Origin: Isochrysis galbana
Taxonomy: Eukaryota; Haptophyta; Isochrysidales; Isochrysidaceae
Assembly: GCA_018136815.1 (NCBI GenBank)
Contig: CM030938.1
Location: 2,767,289 to 2,831,288 of the forward strand
Direction: 5' to 3'
DNA length: 64,000 nucleotides
The notes beneath the pieces were generated by a model, which saw nothing but the letters and a program-made list of their open reading frames with translations, made no database searches and was not told where the DNA came from. The translations under genes were made by a program, and so were the position numbers. Positions 60,273-64,000 of the stretch are shown here, piece after piece. Position 1 is the stretch's first letter; every line of letters starts with the position of its first letter.

Positions 60273-61052
60273 TCAACTGCTCCAGTCGCCTAGCCTCACA
60301 CGGTAAGGTGTGGTCCCATATCGAGCTTGCCACTCACGGAGCACATTTCTCATCTTTGTATTGAGTCTGCACACGGGCCTATTCCGCTTGACAGCCTCGA
60401 ACGCCGTCTGCCAATCCGAGTGTACACCGGCTCTTACGAGGCATGCCACCATCACTGTTGTTGAACGGCCGCGGCCATGTGCACAGTGCACCATGATGTC
60501 ACCACAATCCCCAGGTTTACCATTTGCAGCCATCGATGCAAGCACTGCAGCTTCCTCGATTTCCTCAGGACGAGGAGGCACCCCATCCCAACATCTCAAG
60601 AGAAGGTATCGAGTAGTTGAATTCAAACAATTCTCGGGGAATTCGCAGGTCAGGTCAATGGTTGCAGCCCACTGCCGGTTGCCTGGCAGCCAGTTTGCAT
60701 ATCTGCCACCAATCCACCACCCGGGCGCAACCTCGCTCGCCACCGGAATGCCATGGCGCTCAGATTGAATGGTGTGCATATATGTGTAGAGCCAGGAAAA
60801 CGTGTGAAATGGCCACCACAGCAAGTATGACCACCAAGGAAGTGTGCCTGTCTCCGTAGACTTGCCTAGAAGTTGCATCCCCGATTGCAACACGAAAAGC
60901 CCGGCGAACAGCCCATGTATCAAGGCCGAATAAACTAGCAGGGCGCGCCATGGTGCGACGCGATCTTCGTCCGGGCCGATGTGGTGAGCACACCACGCGC
61001 AAAGCGCAGACACGGCCACATACTTCAGGTGCACTCCATGGACGGCGCCCAT
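60273..61052 (-). CDS. Membrane-anchored dual-specificity phosphatase-like protein
   Basis: 259 residues in one exon; the first ATG (61052) begins MGAVHGVHLKYVAVSALCAW. Three hydrophobic stretches occupy about residues 8-22, 36-58 and 72-90. The C-terminal half holds the phosphatase signature VHCAHGRGRSTTVMVACLV (Cys190-x5-Arg196) and the general-acid loop RCWDGVPPRPEEIEEA (Asp156). The preceding PGWWIGGRYANWLPG and IDLTCEFPE fit the start of a DSP domain. Membrane helices plus a DSP domain resemble bacterial YnbD-like and plant PTPMT/LMW-type lipid phosphatase arrangements, so a phospholipid or phosphoinositide substrate is possible; that is inference. The frame is open 14 codons upstream without an ATG. 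Confidence 0.75.
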   Translation of the reverse strand: MGAVHGVHLKYVAVSALCAWCAHHIGPDEDRVAPWRALLVYSALIHGLFAGLFVLQSGMQLLGKSTETGTLPWWSYLLWWPFHTFSWLYTYMHTIQSERHGIPVASEVAPGWWIGGRYANWLPGNRQWAATIDLTCEFPENCLNSTTRYLLLRCWDGVPPRPEEIEEAAVLASMAANGKPGDCGDIMVHCAHGRGRSTTVMVACLVRAGVHSDWQTAFEAVKRNRPVCRLNTKMRNVLREWQARYGTTPYRVRLGDWSS

Positions 61053-61263
61053 CTCACGCGCGGGGCACCCAGCACCCCGCCCGCCTGCTGCCACTCTTGC
61101 TAAAGGGGATGCAATTACTAAAATAGCTTTAATAGATTCTGATCAGTAAGTGCCCTTCCCAGATCCAGGTCGAGAGTTTTTCTCTCCACACGTGAAAGTG
61201 TGAAAATCCGAAGCAGGGAGGGTGTGAAGTAGGTAGTTTAGGGATGGGACACTAGCATATACG

Positions 61264-63995
61264 ATGAGAGAAGGCGACATAATCCTACTATACAAAAAAG
61301 GCGACGCGCGCGACCCGAGGAACTATAGACCGATCACGCTATTACAAAGCGACTACAAGATATTGGCCAAGATCCTAACCAATAGATTGGGCAAAGTCAT
61401 AGGCAAGCTCATATCGGAGAACCAGCTGGGGTTCGTTCCGAGACGACTCATCAGTGAAGCCACGCACCTCCTCCAGCTTACAAGAGCATATCTAGACGAA
61501 ACCGGAGAACCGGGCCTACTGCTAGCCCTGGACTGGGAAAAAGCATTTGACCGAGTCAGTTGGGAGTTTTATCACCTAGCCCTCAAACTACTCAACTTCG
61601 GGCCGGACTTCCAATCCCTGGCTAAATCGCTCACGAGCGAAGACGCCCGACCCATACGAACGATCAAGACGAACGGGGGAAGGAGCTACCCCTTTACTGT
61701 GGGGAGCGGCATGCCGCAAGGATGCCCGCTCTCCCCGCTCACCTTCCTCCTTACAACGGAGGCACTCACCCGAGCCATAAACAAAGATGAAGCCATAGAG
61801 GGCGTAGATCTAAATGGATACAACCTAAAAATCAGCCAATTTGCAGACGACACGGCGCTAATAGCCCGTGACTATAAAAGCCTTAAGAGATCTCTGCACT
61901 GGGTAAAGCTACACGAGAGGGCCACAGGGGGGAAAACAAACGAAAACAAATTTCAAGGGCTCCGTATGGGAGCACAAAGAACCCGCCGACCCCAATGGGA
62001 CATGAAGAGATACAACTGGATACAAAACAGCGAATACCTGACGATACTAGGCGTCCCTCTGGGAGCGCCAGAGGCGCTCAAACCCTTCTGGATAAAACTA
62101 GCAGACAAAATCGACGAGAAAGTATCCAAACTGGCACCCGCCACCGAATATATGACTATATTCGGGAGAGCGACAATAGTAAACTTCATGATATATGGGA
62201 CGCCTAGATATTGGCTACAAACGCTAGCCGCTCCTAAATGGTTCCACAAGAGAATCCAAAAGTCAGCAGATGCTGTCCTCTGGACGAGCCCGCATACCAG
62301 AAAACAGAACAAATGGATTAAGTGCCCACACTACGCCACAGCCCACGAGAAAAGCGCGACGAGGACAATGGGACTGGGGCTCCTGCATTGGCCGTCCCAT
62401 GTCAAAGCCCTCCAGGCCAAATGGATCCTGAACTACGAACTACTTAAACGCAAGAAAGGCGATATGGAAACACGCGCTGGACGCCTGGTTCTGCCGAAGC
62501 GGAATAGGGAGAGGCGCTGTCCTATCCACAATACCGACCAAAGCACTTACAGGAAGCCTCATGGGCGATCCAGCACTACCAACCTTCTGGAAAGAAGCCC
62601 TCGTAAACTTCAGGGAACTAGATGTACGGCCCTCGTTTCTCACGCGCGAAGGCGCCCTCTCACAACCTATATGGCGCAACCCACACTTCTCCCCCCCCGC
62701 TCTCCGAGCGTCTTGGGCGCGGATGTGGGAGACCTTACAAACAAACGTGGTACACAACATTTTCAAAGACGGCGCCTTCACGACGCCATACAGCAGTGAG
62801 GAATGCGCGACCTATGTCGAGCACCTCCCAGAGGTCTTCAAACACGAAGGACGCACAATTAAAAAAGCAGAATTCCTGAGCTCTTGGGACGTCGTCGTAG
62901 AACATGGGCTAAAGGTCATCGGAAAATCGTCAGAACGACCACCGCCCGACTCCAGGAAAGAGACCAGCCAGGCGACCAAGGACCCCCCCCATGAGTCAGA
63001 AGGGACGGAGAACGAAGAGATAAGGGTCTCAGACGACGATAAATACATAAAAAAGCTCAACAACATATGGCTCCACATCGACACCGACTACTTCGGAGAG
63101 GCCGCCGACTCCGGCGATGTAGTCGACACCGGCGAAATCCAAAACTACCACCCCCCGGCGCGATGGGAAAACGGATATAAAGGACCGAAGAACATGGAGT
63201 ACCCACTAGCCGATGAATACGCCATAAAAAAAAGGCGGAATCGCGCTCGACGCGATCACAGTCTCCGACATCACCAAAGCCGCACTTAAAGAGTCACGAC
63301 GCAACGCCTCACAAACGGCTAGGAAGGCATGGGAGAAACGGCTAGACATCACAAAAGAAGATTGGAAACACATAGCCAAGCTATACACCCTGCCACTACT
63401 AAAACACAACGACAAACACCCTCACTTCAAGCACATCACTCACAGAAGAATAGGAACTAAGAATAGATTCACGGACAGCCTAACTTAAAAATGTAGGCTG
63501 TGCAACCGCCATCAGGAAAACTCGTGCCACCTAGCGTGGTGCCCCGAGACAAAAAAAGTGTTCGACGCCATAGACGCCATTGCGGACTACACCCCCAGCG
63601 CGAATCGAACCCGAAAGCAAAAGGCGAAGGACAGACTATTCGCGTACCCAAACGCGACCACCCCCGACAGCCTGAAAACCCTATACATCATTGCGTGGAA
63701 ATACATAATAAGAGACTTCTATCGAGTAGAGTTCGAGTCATACGAATACCACTACATACCCGTTCTAGAATCCACACTAGTGAGATTCACTACCCTCGTA
63801 AGAGGACTTGCGACGCCGAACACGCACAGCCAGGTACGCACAAGAAAGGCGGCCCAGGGACGAAAGCCAAAACTCAAGAGCCCGACAGAGCTCAGCGCCC
63901 CGACCTTTACGGAAAACGACAAAGGAATATTAAGAATGAATGCTCGTCTAGGCTTGGTAGCGGAAGCAATCGGCCTTGCCGAGAGGCTCGCCTAA
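61264..63995 (+). pseudogene. LINE (non-LTR) retrotransposon ORF2, 5'-truncated and frameshifted
   Basis: Starts inside the reverse transcriptase (MREGDIILLYKKGDARDPRN, YRPITLLQSDYKILAKILTN) and carries fingers-palm motifs: LALDWEKAFDRVSWEF, SGMPQGCPLSPLTFLL and the catalytic ISQFADDTALIA (Asp-Asp). The thumb (VNFMIYGTPRYWL) follows. The reading frame shifts near 62460 and again near 63235, and a stop (TAA at 63486) precedes the zinc-knuckle CRLCNRHQENSCHLAWCPE (63497-63553). The last frame ends with TGA-free sequence to a TAA at 63993. The endonuclease and ORF1 are missing, so this is a dead, 5'-truncated insertion, the longest member of the LINE group in this window. Confidence 0.9.
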
Positions 63996-64000
63996 GCCCT

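Overview
This is a gene-poor, repeat-rich piece of a eukaryotic nuclear genome, about 64 kb and GC-rich, with one 100-N scaffold gap (55964-56063). The host looks like a unicellular alga with a red-type secondary plastid, most likely a haptophyte; that placement is inference. It rests on a violaxanthin de-epoxidase-family lipocalin, an mTERF protein whose N-terminus looks like signal peptide + Phe + transit peptide, a GT29 sialyltransferase, short GT-AG introns, and genes with no or one intron.

Layout. 1-5340: a 3' LINE fragment, a copia-like relic, a VDE-family gene (-), a 1.1-kb element bounded by identical 44-bp direct repeats, and an inverted LINE 3' fragment. 6164-7882: a MATE-type transporter (+). 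8270-12143: interspersed repeats, two tandem arrays and a small AT-rich membrane ORF. 12742-27795: one uninterrupted 5,017-codon ORF (-) that joins a DUF3638/DUF3645 ATPase-like region, EF-hands, a VPS62/DUF946-like module and a C-terminal AP-2 alpha-adaptin ear. 27835-31515: polypurine tracts, a 520-bp GA microsatellite and two duplicated cytochrome b561 fragments. 31553-33239: a 2OG-Fe(II) oxygenase-like membrane protein and an FkbM methyltransferase. 34610-39420: retroelement pieces around a two-exon PX-domain tail-anchored gene. 39603-40668: a Cys-rich signal-anchored protein and a giant-virus-like protein. 42154-44192: a 613-bp tandem duplication ending 57 bp before a Rab GTPase gene. 48423-50066: mTERF. 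53134-54989: GT29 with ShKT and EGF modules. 55606-56797: an acidic, probably nuclear Cys/His-cluster protein interrupted by the gap. 57596-58968: AT-rich virus- or Maverick-like relics. 60273-61052: a membrane-anchored dual-specificity phosphatase. 61264-63995: a 5'-truncated, frameshifted LINE.

There are no operons. The host genes read as independent loci: plastid function (VDE family, mTERF), membrane traffic (Rab, PX protein, adaptin-ear fusion), glycan modification (GT29, possibly FkbM) and transport (MATE). Between them lie at least six recurring repeat families, called A-G here. The most unusual items are the giant DUF3638/alpha-ear fusion, a hairpin with compensatory changes at the 5' end of a retroelement family, a 47-bp promoter-like motif in five copies, and the near-identical duplication abutting the Rab gene. 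All family assignments come from reading motifs by eye; no database search was run.
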